Notes: generated by a model from the sequence alone, not told the origin. DNA of 34,133 nt from an uncultured Pelagibacteraceae bacterium (GCA_902524115.1 CABZCA010000011.1:1-34133), one strand, 5' to 3'; counted from the first letter of the stretch, positions 11,172 through 20,970 are shown. Numbers and translations: made by a program.

Positions 11172-14100
11172 CTTTTCCAACTAAACTTTTATTTGTAATA
11201 GGGTTTTCTAATTTATTTAACATTTCTTTAGGGCAAACTTGTAAGAAATTTTTAATTTCATCATCAAAATTTTCAATAATCTGTGCTGATAAATTAGAAT
11301 TAGTTTCCTCATTGTGTTTTAGAACTAAATCTTTTAGATAGTTTTTCCAGTATTCTGTCTCGGGAGTTTGCCAAACTATTGTTTCGGGATTAGCTTTTTT
11401 TGCAAACTGGCTTTTTGGGTCATATATAAATGCCATACCACCAGTCATACCAGCTCCAAAATTATCGCCTACCTCTCCCAATATTACTATTGAACCACCT
11501 GTCATGTACTCACAACCATTTGAATCACATCCTTCTATGACCGCAGTAGCACCCGAATTTCTAACAGCAAATCTTTCACCTGCCTGTCCAGCTGCAAAAA
11601 GATATCCTGATGTTGCTCCATATAAGACTGTATTTCCTATAATAGTATTTTCATTTGAAATTAAATTACTTTCATCTCGAAGTTTAATCACGATAGAAGC
11701 ACCTGATAGACCTTTTGCAACGTAATCATTTGCATCTCCCTTTAATATTAGTTTAAGTCCTTTAACACCGAAGGCACCAAAAGATTGACCAGCAGAACCT
11801 TTAAAGTTAATCGCAAAAGTATTTTCCCCTAATTTATTATTTCCAAATTTTTTATAGAGATTATATGAAATTCTTGTTCCAACAGCTCTATCTGTATTTT
11901 CAATTGAATAAACATTTTCTAACGGCAATTTTCTGTTAATTAAACTTTCTATCTCAGGCCAAATTTTTTGGTCTAAAGTATCTGGTACTTCATTTATTAT
12001 AGGAGTTTCACAATATCTTTCATTTGTGCCTGGATCAGCTTGAACAAATAAAGGATTTAAATCTAGGTCATCTAAATTCGGTGATCCTTTACTGACTTGT
12101 CTTAGTAAATCTGTTCTTCCAATTACTTCATTTAAATTTTTAAATCCTAAACTTGATAAAATTTCTCTAACTTCTTGAGCTATAAAAGAAAATAGATTTA
12201 CTATTTTATCTGGAGTGCCAGTAAATTTTTTTCTTAATTCATCATCTTGAGTACAAACTCCAACTGGACATGTATTAGAATGACATTGTCTCACCATAAT
12301 ACAACCCATTGCAACTAGCGCTGTTGTTGCTACACCAAATTCTTCGGCTCCCATCATTGCAGCTATTACAACGTCTCTTCCTGTTTTAATTCCTCCATCT
12401 GTTCTTAATGTAACTAGGTGTCTTAATTTGTTTAAAGTTAATACTTGGTTTGCCTCTGTTAGTCCCATTTCCCATGGAATACCAACATATTTAACACTTG
12501 TTTGTGGAGTGGCACCAGTCCCACCATTATGACCTGAAATTAAAATTATATCTGCTTTTGCTTTAGCAACACCTGCAGCAATTGTTCCTATACCTGAAGA
12601 GGCAACTAGTTTTACACCAACTCTTGCCTTTGGATTAATCTGCTTTAAGTCATAAATAAGTTGAGCTAAGTCTTCAATTGAGTAAATGTCGTGGTGTGGA
12701 GGTGGCGATATTAAGGTTACACCAGGCGTAGAATGTCTTAGTCTTGCAATTTCCTCTGTTACTTTAAATCCTGGTAATTGACCACCTTCTCCAGGTTTCG
12801 CTCCTTGAGCAATTTTGATTTCAATCTCATTACAATTATTTAAATAGTTAATAGTTACTCCAAATCTTGCAGAAGCAATTTGTTTTACTCTAGAATTTGC
12901 ACTATCTCCATTATCTAATACTTTAAATCTCTCTTCATCTTCTCCACCTTCTCCACTGCATGAAGCACCTTTAATTCTGTTCATTCCCATAGCAAGTGTT
13001 TCATGTGCCTCTTTTGACAAGGCTCCATGAGACATACTTCCACTTCCAAATCTTTTCATTATCGCGGTAATTGGCTCCACTTGGTCAATATCAATTGCCT
13101 CCTGCTTTTTAAAATCAATTAAATCTCTTAAACTAATTGGTTTTAAACCGTAAATACCCTTAGTATATTTTTTATACGTTTCATACGAATTTGAGCCTAC
13201 AGCTGCTTGTAAAAGATGAATTAATTTTCCTTGATATTGATGTGTTTCACCATTTTTTCTATACCTATAAATTCCACCAATTGGTAAAATGTTTGAGTGA
13301 ATATCAAACGCGTCTTTATGTATTGATCTTATTTTTTTTTCAATACCAGTTAATCCTATTCCAGAAATTTTAGATAATACTCCTGGAAAATAATCTTTTA
13401 CAATTGTTCTACTCAATCCAACTGTTTCAAAATTGCATCCACCTCTATATGAACTTAAAACTGATATACCCATCTTTGACATTATTTTTAATAGTCCAAG
13501 ATTTACTGATTTAATATATCTGGCTACACACTCATCAAATGAGAAATTACCAAAAAGTTTTTTTGAATATCTTTGATGCAAACTATCAAATGCTAGGTAA
13601 GGATTAACCGTTGTAGCTCCAACACCTATTAATGTTGCAAATGAATGGGTGTCTAAGGCATCCCCTGTTTGTACATTAATTGATGCATAGCCTCTCAAGC
13701 CTAATTTTATTAAATGAGTATTTATTGCACCAATACATAAAAGCATTGGCATTGGTAATTTTGTTTCAGATATATTTTTGTCAGATAAAATAAGTTGAGT
13801 ATTACCCTCTCTAACTGCTTTTTCTGCGTTTTTTTTTAATAATTCTATAGCTTCTTCTAAACTTTGCTCAGTGTTGAATGTACAATCTAAAATTTTATAG
13901 TTATCTCCGAAATACTTTATAAATTTTTCAAACTGAGTGTTTGATAAAATTGGACTATCTAAAACATAAATATTTTCCTCGGTAAGATTAGAAAAATCTA
14001 GAATATTTCCTAAATTTCCAAATCTTGTTTTCAAGCTCATCACTTTATTTTCCCTAAGAGAGTCGATCGGGGGATTGGTCACCTGACTAAAATTCTGTCT

Positions 14101-15663
14101 AAAATAATGATAAAGAGGCCTGTATTTATCAGATAAAACTGCAAGGGGAGTGTCATCTCCCATTGACCCGGTTGCTTCTTTGGCATCCTCTGCCATTGGA
14201 TGCAAAATTAACTCCAAGTCTTCAAGGCTATAACCAAAACAATATTGTATCTTTTTTAAATCAGAGCCTAAAAACTCACTTTTTTCATTTTCTATAGTTA
14301 ATGATTTATCTAATTCAATTATTTGATTATTGAAATGTTTGTATTCTTTAGACAAATAATTCTTTATTTGATTATTTGTATAAACTTTTCCTTTTTCAAT
14401 TCTCACACCCAAAATTTCTCCTGGTCCTAGTCTTCCTTTTGAAACAATTTTCTTCTCATTTAGATCAATCATTCCTGTCTCAGATCCTGCAAATAGAAGT
14501 TTATCTCTTGTAATTGTATATCTAAGAGGTCTTAGTCCATTTCTGTCACTACCTACAATAACCCACTCATTGTCAGTTGCAGCTATTGCAGCAGGTCCAT
14601 CCCAAGGTTCCATTGTACTATTTAAAAAATTAAAAAGTTGTTGATGATCTTTTGGAAGAACTTTACTTTTTTTTGACCAAGCGTCTGGTATTAGCATAAG
14701 TTTTGCTAAAGGTGCTGAATGTCCAGAAATATTTAATAATTCAAACACATTATCTAATGATGCAGAATCAGAATTACCAGCAGGGATAACTGGTTTTAAA
14801 TTTTCCATATCATCAAACAAAGGACTAAACATTTCCTCTTCGTGAATTCTCATCCAATTAATATTTCCTTTTAAAGTGTTTATCTCTCCATTGTGAGCAA
14901 TTGATCTAAAAGGTTGGGCTAAATCCCAACTTGGAGCGGTGTTAGTAGAAAATCTTTGATGGAAAATTGCATAACGTGAAATGAAACGCTCATCTTTTAA
15001 ATCTGGATAAAAATCAGATAAAGACTCTGCTAAAAACATTCCTTTATAAATTATCGATTTCGAGCTGAATGAACAAATATAAAAATTGTTTAATTGATTT
15101 CTTAATGCTTCTTTTTCAATTTTTCTTCGAGTTTCATAAAGAGCTCTTTCTAAATCTTTACCATGAATTGACTTATCATTATGAGTAAAAAGAACTTGTG
15201 TAATCTCAGGTCTAGTTTGTTCTGCCTTTTCTCCTAAAACAGAAGGATCCACAGGTACTTGTCTCCATCCATAAATATTAAAATTCTTTTTTGTTAATTC
15301 ACTTTCTACAATTGATCTGCATTGCTCTTGTCCCCCAAAGTCATTTCTTGGTAAGAAAATCATTCCCACACATAAATCTGAGTTATCGTGCTCATGGCCT
15401 GTTATTTCAATTTTTTCTGCAAAGAAATCATTTGGTATTTCAATATGAATACCTGCTCCATCTCCAGTTTTACCGTCTGCATCAATTGCACCTCTGTGCC
15501 ATACAGCTTTTAGAGCTTCGATACCGTATTCTACTACTTTTCTTGATTTTAGACCCTCAGTTGATGCAACAAGACCTACTCCGCATGCATCATGTTCCAT
15601 AGTTTCATCATAAACATGATTTTTTTTTAAAAGTTTACGATTTTTGTTTTGGATATCCATCAT
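11164..15663 (-). CDS. gltB: Glutamate synthase [NADPH] large (alpha) chain
   Basis: A 1499-residue enzyme of full family length. HDACGVGLVAS places the class II amidotransferase nucleophile at Cys27, after a short propeptide that is normally removed. The central FMN-binding synthase domain contains GGEDEERF, KPGEGGQLPG and SGHNGGTGA. The [3Fe-4S] ligands lie in CIMVRQCHSNTCPVGVC (about 1121-1137). The C-terminal part is the GXGXG beta-helix domain (SGASIVIKL, GGSIVILGEVGDNFGAGMTGG). It makes two glutamates from glutamine and 2-oxoglutarate. The two adjacent ATGs at 15663 and 15660 both touch the gltD stop; the first gives an ATGA overlap. Confidence 0.98.
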   Translation of the reverse strand: MMDIQNKNRKLLKKNHVYDETMEHDACGVGLVASTEGLKSRKVVEYGIEALKAVWHRGAIDADGKTGDGAGIHIEIPNDFFAEKIEITGHEHDNSDLCVGMIFLPRNDFGGQEQCRSIVESELTKKNFNIYGWRQVPVDPSVLGEKAEQTRPEITQVLFTHNDKSIHGKDLERALYETRRKIEKEALRNQLNNFYICSFSSKSIIYKGMFLAESLSDFYPDLKDERFISRYAIFHQRFSTNTAPSWDLAQPFRSIAHNGEINTLKGNINWMRIHEEEMFSPLFDDMENLKPVIPAGNSDSASLDNVFELLNISGHSAPLAKLMLIPDAWSKKSKVLPKDHQQLFNFLNSTMEPWDGPAAIAATDNEWVIVGSDRNGLRPLRYTITRDKLLFAGSETGMIDLNEKKIVSKGRLGPGEILGVRIEKGKVYTNNQIKNYLSKEYKHFNNQIIELDKSLTIENEKSEFLGSDLKKIQYCFGYSLEDLELILHPMAEDAKEATGSMGDDTPLAVLSDKYRPLYHYFRQNFSQVTNPPIDSLRENKVMSLKTRFGNLGNILDFSNLTEENIYVLDSPILSNTQFEKFIKYFGDNYKILDCTFNTEQSLEEAIELLKKNAEKAVREGNTQLILSDKNISETKLPMPMLLCIGAINTHLIKLGLRGYASINVQTGDALDTHSFATLIGVGATTVNPYLAFDSLHQRYSKKLFGNFSFDECVARYIKSVNLGLLKIMSKMGISVLSSYRGGCNFETVGLSRTIVKDYFPGVLSKISGIGLTGIEKKIRSIHKDAFDIHSNILPIGGIYRYRKNGETHQYQGKLIHLLQAAVGSNSYETYKKYTKGIYGLKPISLRDLIDFKKQEAIDIDQVEPITAIMKRFGSGSMSHGALSKEAHETLAMGMNRIKGASCSGEGGEDEERFKVLDNGDSANSRVKQIASARFGVTINYLNNCNEIEIKIAQGAKPGEGGQLPGFKVTEEIARLRHSTPGVTLISPPPHHDIYSIEDLAQLIYDLKQINPKARVGVKLVASSGIGTIAAGVAKAKADIILISGHNGGTGATPQTSVKYVGIPWEMGLTEANQVLTLNKLRHLVTLRTDGGIKTGRDVVIAAMMGAEEFGVATTALVAMGCIMVRQCHSNTCPVGVCTQDDELRKKFTGTPDKIVNLFSFIAQEVREILSSLGFKNLNEVIGRTDLLRQVSKGSPNLDDLDLNPLFVQADPGTNERYCETPIINEVPDTLDQKIWPEIESLINRKLPLENVYSIENTDRAVGTRISYNLYKKFGNNKLGENTFAINFKGSAGQSFGAFGVKGLKLILKGDANDYVAKGLSGASIVIKLRDESNLISNENTIIGNTVLYGATSGYLFAAGQAGERFAVRNSGATAVIEGCDSNGCEYMTGGSIVILGEVGDNFGAGMTGGMAFIYDPKSQFAKKANPETIVWQTPETEYWKNYLKDLVLKHNEETNSNLSAQIIENFDDEIKNFLQVCPKEMLNKLENPITNKSLVGKAS

Positions 15664-17120
15664 GCAACTTTCATTTTTTGTTTTGATTGAAGATAGCTTT
15701 CGATTGAAGTCGCAGCATCTCTACCATCTTTAATAGCCCATACAACTAATGAAGCTCCTCTTACTATATCTCCAGCCGCGAATACACCTGGTATACTAGT
15801 TTCCAAGGTATCAAAGTCAGCTTTTATTGTTCCCCACTGTGAAACTTGTAATCTAGGTTCCTGAAATAGAACTGGTAAATCTTCTGGATCAAAACCTAAG
15901 GATTTAATCACCAAATCAGCATTAATTTCAAATTCTGAGTTTTCTTCTGCAACGGGTCTTCTTCTGCCACTTTCATCTGGATCCGTTAATTTCATTTTAT
16001 CTACAATAATACTATTTACTTTATTAGTTCCTCTAAACTCTTTTGGGTTACTTAGCCAAATAAATTCTACACCTTCCTCCTCAGCATTGCCTACTTCTCT
16101 CGCAGATCCAGGCATATTTTCTCTGTCTCTTCTGTAAAGGCATTTTACAGATTTAGCTTTTTGTCTTACAGAAGTTCTTACACAGTCCATTGCAGTATCT
16201 CCACCACCAATTACTACTACATCTTTACCCTCAGCATTTAATGTTCCGTTATCAAACATTTCGACTTTATCGCCTAAACCTTTTTTGTTTGAAGCTGTTA
16301 AGAATTCCATTGCAGGAAAAATATTACTCAGATCATTTCCAGGTAAGTTAACCTCTCTTGCTTTGTAAACACCTGTAGAAATTAATAAGGCATCATGTTT
16401 TGATTGTAATTCTTTTAATGTAGAGTCTTTACCAACCTCGAAATTATGAACAAATTTTATTCCACCTTCTTTTAAAAGTTTAATTCTTCTCTCAACTACA
16501 TGCTTTTCTAATTTAAAATTTGGTATTCCATAGATTAACAATCCACCTGCTCTGTCATATCTATCATAAATTGTTATTTGGTATCCTTTTTTTCGTAATT
16601 CTTCACCACAAGCTAACCCTGCAGGGCCTGCTCCAATAATTCCAACACTTTGTTCATTTTCAATTTTTACATTTATTGGTTTTACCCAGCCATTTTCCCA
16701 AGCTTTATCTGTTAAATATTTTTCAACTGAACCAATTGTTACTGTTCCATGTCCTGATTGCTCAATTACACAGTTTCCTTCACATAACCTATCTTGTGGG
16801 CATATTCTTCCACAAACTTCCGGCATATTATTGGTACTTTGGGATAGATGGTAAGCTTCTTCATACCTTCCCTCTGCAGTTAACTTTAACCAATCAGGTA
16901 TATTGTTACTTAATGGACAGTGAACCTGACAAAAAGGAACACCACACTGTGAACACCTGCTCGATTGTTCTTTAGCTTTTTCATGGATAAACTCTTGATA
17001 AATCTCTCCAAAATCCTCTTTTCTCTGGGATTTATCTCTTTTAGGTGGATTTTGTTGACCTATATCTACAAACTTAAGCATTTTATTTGTCATTTGAATT
17101 GGCTTATACAACAGAAGCAT
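15660..17120 (-). CDS. gltD: Glutamate synthase [NADPH] small (beta) chain
   Basis: A 486-residue flavoprotein that passes electrons from NADPH to GltB. Two cysteine clusters, C56-x2-C-x4-C-x3-C68 and C103-x3-C-x5-C-x3-C117, supply the [4Fe-4S] ligands. A FAD-binding GAGPAG lies at 163-168 and an NADPH-binding GGGDTAMD near residue 310. The first residues (MLLLYKPIQ) are atypical for the family, which usually begins near MLKFVDIGQQNPPKR, so M10 (17093) or M14 (17081) may be the true start. However, AAGGA lies three bases before the 17120 ATG, so that start is kept. It is the first gene of a gltD-gltB operon. Confidence 0.96.
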   Translation of the reverse strand: MLLLYKPIQMTNKMLKFVDIGQQNPPKRDKSQRKEDFGEIYQEFIHEKAKEQSSRCSQCGVPFCQVHCPLSNNIPDWLKLTAEGRYEEAYHLSQSTNNMPEVCGRICPQDRLCEGNCVIEQSGHGTVTIGSVEKYLTDKAWENGWVKPINVKIENEQSVGIIGAGPAGLACGEELRKKGYQITIYDRYDRAGGLLIYGIPNFKLEKHVVERRIKLLKEGGIKFVHNFEVGKDSTLKELQSKHDALLISTGVYKAREVNLPGNDLSNIFPAMEFLTASNKKGLGDKVEMFDNGTLNAEGKDVVVIGGGDTAMDCVRTSVRQKAKSVKCLYRRDRENMPGSAREVGNAEEEGVEFIWLSNPKEFRGTNKVNSIIVDKMKLTDPDESGRRRPVAEENSEFEINADLVIKSLGFDPEDLPVLFQEPRLQVSQWGTIKADFDTLETSIPGVFAAGDIVRGASLVVWAIKDGRDAATSIESYLQSKQKMKVA

Positions 17121-17199
17121 AAATCCTTAAAGTGTTACTAGGTAATATATACTGACATATATTTTCGAAAAACATTGATTTTGCTATATTTTCTATTTT

Positions 17200-17218
17200 A
17201 TGCATAGTTGATATGCAT
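17200..17218. promoter_or_regulatory. TGCA-type dyad in the gltD/uppP divergent region
   Basis: A perfect inverted repeat, ATGCATA - GTTGA - TATGCAT, in the 151-bp region between divergent gltD and uppP. The inner part, TGCATAGTTGATATGCA, has the 6-5-6 spacing and outer TGCA pairs of NtrC-type operators (TGCAC-x7-GTGCA), although the inner bases are A/T. Being upstream of gltBD, a nitrogen-assimilation operon, makes an NtrC/NtrX-like or other dimeric regulator site reasonable. No sigma-54 GG-N10-GC element was found nearby. The rest of 17121-17271 holds only AT-rich sequence in which promoters cannot be assigned safely. Confidence 0.35.
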
Positions 17219-17271
17219 TTAAATGATTGCCTTATTTAGGGAATCTTTTAACTATCTATTGAGAGTCCTTA

Positions 17272-18039
17272 ATGATTTCAAAATATTTAGAAGCATCAAT
17301 TTTAGCGTTTGTACAAGGTTTTTCGGAATTTATACCGGTAAGTTCCTCTGCCCACCTTATAATAATATCAAAAATATCGAACTTTAGTATTAGTTCACTT
17401 CAACTTGATATTAGTCTTCACTTAGGTTCCCTTTTGGCAATTATTTTTTATTTTAGAAATGATTTAGTAAATATTTTAAGAAATAAGTCTTTATTATTAC
17501 TTATAATTTTAGGTTCTTTACCATTAGTTATTGTTGGTTATTTTATTTATACATCGGGGCTAATTGAAAATTTAAGAAATTTAAAAGTTATAGCATGGAC
17601 AACATTAATATTTGGTATTCTATTATTTATTGCAGATCGATCTAGTATAAAAAATAAATTTGATACCAGTTTAAATTTAAAAAATATTTTACTTATTGGT
17701 ATTTTTCAAATTTTAGCTGTTATACCTGGTGTAAGCAGATCAGGTATAATAATTACAGCCTCAAGGTTTTTAAATTTTGATAGAGTAGATTCTTCAAAAA
17801 TATCTTTTTACTTATCAATACCTGCATTAGCGGGAGCAAGTATACTCAGTTTAAAAGATGTGGTAAATACAAACATTGATTTGAACATATTATTTTTACA
17901 TTCAATAATATTTTCATTTATAGTTTCTTATTTAACAATAAAATATTTTTTAATTTATGTTAAAAATTTTAATTTAAATATTTTTGTTTATTACAGAACT
18001 TTTCTTGCTTTAATTCTTTTTGTAATTGCTTATAGCTAA
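17272..18039 (+). CDS. uppP: Undecaprenyl-diphosphatase (UppP/BacA)
   Basis: A 255-residue polytopic membrane protein (family about 255-275). The diagnostic motif QGFSEFIPVSSSAH (15-28) and the second motif PGVSRSGIIITASRF near residue 155 form the active site. It dephosphorylates undecaprenyl diphosphate to recycle the lipid carrier for peptidoglycan and surface polysaccharides. The ATG at 17272 is preceded by GAGAG with a short gap. It diverges from gltD, and its stop overlaps the stop of the convergent EamA gene by 4 bp. Confidence 0.95.
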   Translation: MISKYLEASILAFVQGFSEFIPVSSSAHLIIISKISNFSISSLQLDISLHLGSLLAIIFYFRNDLVNILRNKSLLLLIILGSLPLVIVGYFIYTSGLIENLRNLKVIAWTTLIFGILLFIADRSSIKNKFDTSLNLKNILLIGIFQILAVIPGVSRSGIIITASRFLNFDRVDSSKISFYLSIPALAGASILSLKDVVNTNIDLNILFLHSIIFSFIVSYLTIKYFLIYVKNFNLNIFVYYRTFLALILFVIAYS

Positions 18040-18920
18040 TTTTTAGAACTAGGTGAAATTTGAGAAGAAATTACTGCAATCAATATTAATAAACATCCAA
18101 TCATGTTATTAGTACTTAAAAATTGATTAAGAATAATCCATCCTGCTACAGCTGCAAATACTCCCTCGAGAGAATAAATAATTGCTGCTGGTGCCTCTTC
18201 TATATTTTTTTGAGCATACATTTGTAATGTAAAGGCTATACCGCCTGATAATGCTCCTGCGTAAAGAATAGAGCTACTTTCCATTAATATTTTTGAAATA
18301 TTTATTTCTTCAAAAATATAAGAAAAGATTAATGAAAGTGTTGCAACAAATAATGCTTGAAGTGCAGCATAAAACATTGGAATATCAAATTCTTCCATAA
18401 ACTTACCTGCAAAAATTATATGCAAAGCCCAAAATACTGAGCACAATATAACTAGACCGTCACCTAACATAATTTCTGAGTTAGAAAAATCACTTAGAAG
18501 GTATACACCAACAACACAAAGACCAATTGCTGGCCAAATACTCCAATGAACTTTTTTGGAGTATATGAAAAATAACAAAATTGGAACTATTGGTACGTAA
18601 AACACTGTAAAAAAAGCAGCATTTGCAATATTTGTATATTGGAGAGCAGCTTGTTGTAAAAAAGTACCCAAAAATAGGGATACTCCCATGAAAACTAAAT
18701 ATTTTATAAAAAGTTTTGATTTTGAAAGTATTTCTAGTTTAATTTTCTTCCTCTCAAATAATAAGGCAAGTGGTAATATTGTAAAAAAGCCAACAATAAA
18801 TCTTGCTGAATTAAAAGTTAATGGACCGATATTATCCATACCAGTGTCTTGAGCGATGAAAGCTGTTCCCCAAATGAAAGTTGTGACTAAGGCACAGACC
18901 ATTGAAAGGGATTTTGTCAT
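18036..18920 (-). CDS. EamA/DMT-superfamily permease
   Basis: A 294-residue protein made of about ten hydrophobic helices in two EamA repeats (first begins MVCALVTTFIWGTAFIAQD, second DGLVILCSVFWALHIIFAG). The second repeat ends with the typical SLEGVFAAVAGWIILNQ. Members of this family move metabolites such as amino acids or sugars across the inner membrane; specificity cannot be read. It lies 26 bp after the dioxygenase gene and is probably co-transcribed with aceE-aceF. It may carry a substrate or product of that dioxygenase, which is inference. Its end overlaps uppP tail to tail. Confidence 0.88.
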   Translation of the reverse strand: MTKSLSMVCALVTTFIWGTAFIAQDTGMDNIGPLTFNSARFIVGFFTILPLALLFERKKIKLEILSKSKLFIKYLVFMGVSLFLGTFLQQAALQYTNIANAAFFTVFYVPIVPILLFFIYSKKVHWSIWPAIGLCVVGVYLLSDFSNSEIMLGDGLVILCSVFWALHIIFAGKFMEEFDIPMFYAALQALFVATLSLIFSYIFEEINISKILMESSSILYAGALSGGIAFTLQMYAQKNIEEAPAAIIYSLEGVFAAVAGWIILNQFLSTNNMIGCLLILIAVISSQISPSSKN

Positions 18921-18946
18921 TATATTTAATTAGATAATTTTATTAA

Positions 18947-20047
18947 TTAATTTATTCCGTTTAACTTACAAGAGCTGTCAAAATCCTCTTTGTTAATATA
19001 ACATCCAGACATTTTTCTAACTCCATTAAACGATCCTCTACCATGAAGTATTCGCCAATTATTAAATATTAGAAGTTCTCCAGGTTTAAGTATATGTCGC
19101 CACTGATAATCTTTATTGTTAGCAATAAGATCAAATGTTTTTATTGCTTCATAAAACTTTAATGTTAAATCTTTTTCAAATCTAAATGGTGCTCGATCAT
19201 AATTATTAAAACTAACTTGAATTATTTCATCATTTTCATTTAATTTAAATACTGGTCTTTCAGCCTCAAGATAAACACCATCACCGATATAATTTCCCTT
19301 TACATTTATTTTTGTCATTAATTCATACATCGACTGGTTTTCTTTTTTTATTGTTTCAGCTATTTTTAATCCGTCAACCATAATCGATTCACCACCTCTA
19401 GCATTATATTCACAACATAGTAATAATTGTAATCCTGGAGCGTCATTACTATATGTTGAATCTGTATGAGGTCTTAGCTCTTCTTGAGTGTATGCGCTAT
19501 CAGCTTTATTTTCATCTGACTCAAAACTCCATAGTCCTCCAAATATAGAGTTTCTTACGTAACCAATTCTATTTGCGATTGTTTCAACAGACTTTAAATT
19601 GGTTTCACAGTCTTTAATTACTGAAAATCCATAGTCATGAATATTTTTCAAAAAATTTCTAAATCCCTCATTTGATAAAATTGAATTATAATCTAAAAAA
19701 ATTTCTTCTTTTATTTCATTAGCTTTCCAGATTTTTAAATTAGATTTTACTTCTTTTTTCTTTTTTATTTTATTATTAGTTAAAAATTCAGATGAATATT
19801 TAACTGGTTTTTCTAAATCAGGCCATGAGACACTCAAATATTTTCCATTTTCAATTATTTCTGCCTTTTTAACTTTTAAATTTATATCTAATGCTGCTGT
19901 ATATGTTTTCCTTTGGCTAGACCTTTTATCCCAATTTTGCTCATCTTTTGCATGATCTCTTAGCCAAATATTAGGAAAAATTTCAGAATTTTCTCCGCTA
20001 AAGTGGACGTGTACATCATCTGCTAATATTTCAATTTTAGTAATCAT
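18947..20047 (-). CDS. Gamma-butyrobetaine-hydroxylase-like 2-oxoglutarate/Fe(II) dioxygenase
   Basis: A 366-residue protein with the two domains of gamma-butyrobetaine and trimethyllysine hydroxylases: an N-terminal GBBH-like domain (about 1-95, IWLRDHAKDEQNW) and a TauD fold. Iron ligands are His194 and Asp196 (RPHTDST) and the distal His335 (RILHGRGSF); Arg344 is placed to bind 2-oxoglutarate. The N-terminal domain lacks the cysteines that hold zinc in the eukaryotic enzyme (WLRDNC-x-C-x2-C): here the same stretch has no cysteine. The substrate is therefore uncertain: a betaine, a trimethylated amine or another small carboxylate. The ATG overlaps the E2 stop (ATGA), and an EamA permease follows. 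Confidence 0.85.
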   Translation of the reverse strand: MITKIEILADDVHVHFSGENSEIFPNIWLRDHAKDEQNWDKRSSQRKTYTAALDINLKVKKAEIIENGKYLSVSWPDLEKPVKYSSEFLTNNKIKKKKEVKSNLKIWKANEIKEEIFLDYNSILSNEGFRNFLKNIHDYGFSVIKDCETNLKSVETIANRIGYVRNSIFGGLWSFESDENKADSAYTQEELRPHTDSTYSNDAPGLQLLLCCEYNARGGESIMVDGLKIAETIKKENQSMYELMTKINVKGNYIGDGVYLEAERPVFKLNENDEIIQVSFNNYDRAPFRFEKDLTLKFYEAIKTFDLIANNKDYQWRHILKPGELLIFNNWRILHGRGSFNGVRKMSGCYINKEDFDSSCKLNGIN

Positions 20048-20970
20048 TTACTCAAATTATAGGCAAAATTAGAACCAAGATTATCTTTTAATTCGTTATT
20101 AAATTTAGCGGCCTCAGCTCCATCTATAATTCTGTGATCATATGAGAGGGATAGTGGAAGCATGGTTCTTGGAACAAATTTACCATCAATAAATACCTGT
20201 TTTTTATAACTTCTACCAACACCAAGTATAGCAACTTCTGGAAAGTTAATTATTGGTGTAAAAAACGAACCACCTATGCCACCTAAGCTTGTAATAGTCA
20301 TTGACCCACCAAAGAATTCTTTTTTATCAATTTTTAAGTTTCTACAATCATCACTTACTTTTTTTAATTCTCTACTTAACTCATTGATGTCTTTTTGATT
20401 AGCATCTCTAATTTTAGGAACCATAAGTCCATGTTGAGTATCAACTGCGATACCAACATGAAAATACTTTTTAAAAGTAATCTTGCCATTTTCAATATCA
20501 TCAATTGATGAATTAAATGATGGAAATTTTTTTAGTGAAAGTACCAATGCTTTTATAATAAATGCAAGAGGAGTAATTTTTATTCTTTCTCCTGTATAAT
20601 TATCTTTTATCGAGCTTCTAAATTCCTCCATTTCTGTAATATCAGCCTCATCATGGTTGGTTACATGTGGAATGTTTGTCCACGAATTTACGAGATGTGG
20701 AGCTGCTATTTTTTTTACTCTAGGAATATCTTTAATTTCAACTTCCCCAAAATCTGAATGTTGATATTCGCTTTTATTAATTTTTTCTTTTTGTCTTTCA
20801 CTATTATTCTGAGGATGATTGATTCTAGATGAGACAAAGTCTTTTAAATCTTTTTCAACAACCCTACCTGATCTCTCTGTTCCCTTAACATTATTTATAT
20901 CTACTCCAAGTTCTCTTGCAAATTTTCTAACTTTTGGACTTGCGGATATTTTATTTGATTGATCAGACAT
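20044..20970 (-). CDS. aceF: Pyruvate dehydrogenase E2, short form without a lipoyl domain
   Basis: A 308-residue dihydrolipoamide acetyltransferase. The N-terminus is already the peripheral subunit-binding domain (SPKVRKFARELGVDINNVKG, about 12-31, then GRVVEKDLKDFV). A linker leads to the acyltransferase core, which ends with the catalytic SYDHRIIDG (His279, Asp283). TSLGGIGG and FTPIINFPEVAILGVG place it with the AceF class that partners homodimeric AceE. Usual E2 proteins carry one to three N-terminal lipoyl domains; none is present, and no upstream extension is possible because the ATG abuts the aceE stop. The lipoyl domain is on the adjacent E1. No E3 gene is in the window. Confidence 0.9.
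   Translation of the reverse strand: MSDQSNKISASPKVRKFARELGVDINNVKGTERSGRVVEKDLKDFVSSRINHPQNNSERQKEKINKSEYQHSDFGEVEIKDIPRVKKIAAPHLVNSWTNIPHVTNHDEADITEMEEFRSSIKDNYTGERIKITPLAFIIKALVLSLKKFPSFNSSIDDIENGKITFKKYFHVGIAVDTQHGLMVPKIRDANQKDINELSRELKKVSDDCRNLKIDKKEFFGGSMTITSLGGIGGSFFTPIINFPEVAILGVGRSYKKQVFIDGKFVPRTMLPLSLSYDHRIIDGAEAAKFNNELKDNLGSNFAYNLSK

Noticed and set aside
17121..17271. Riboswitch or sigma-54 promoter upstream of gltD
   Set aside because: No GG-N10-GC element and no recognisable aptamer fold; only the TGCA dyad stands out.
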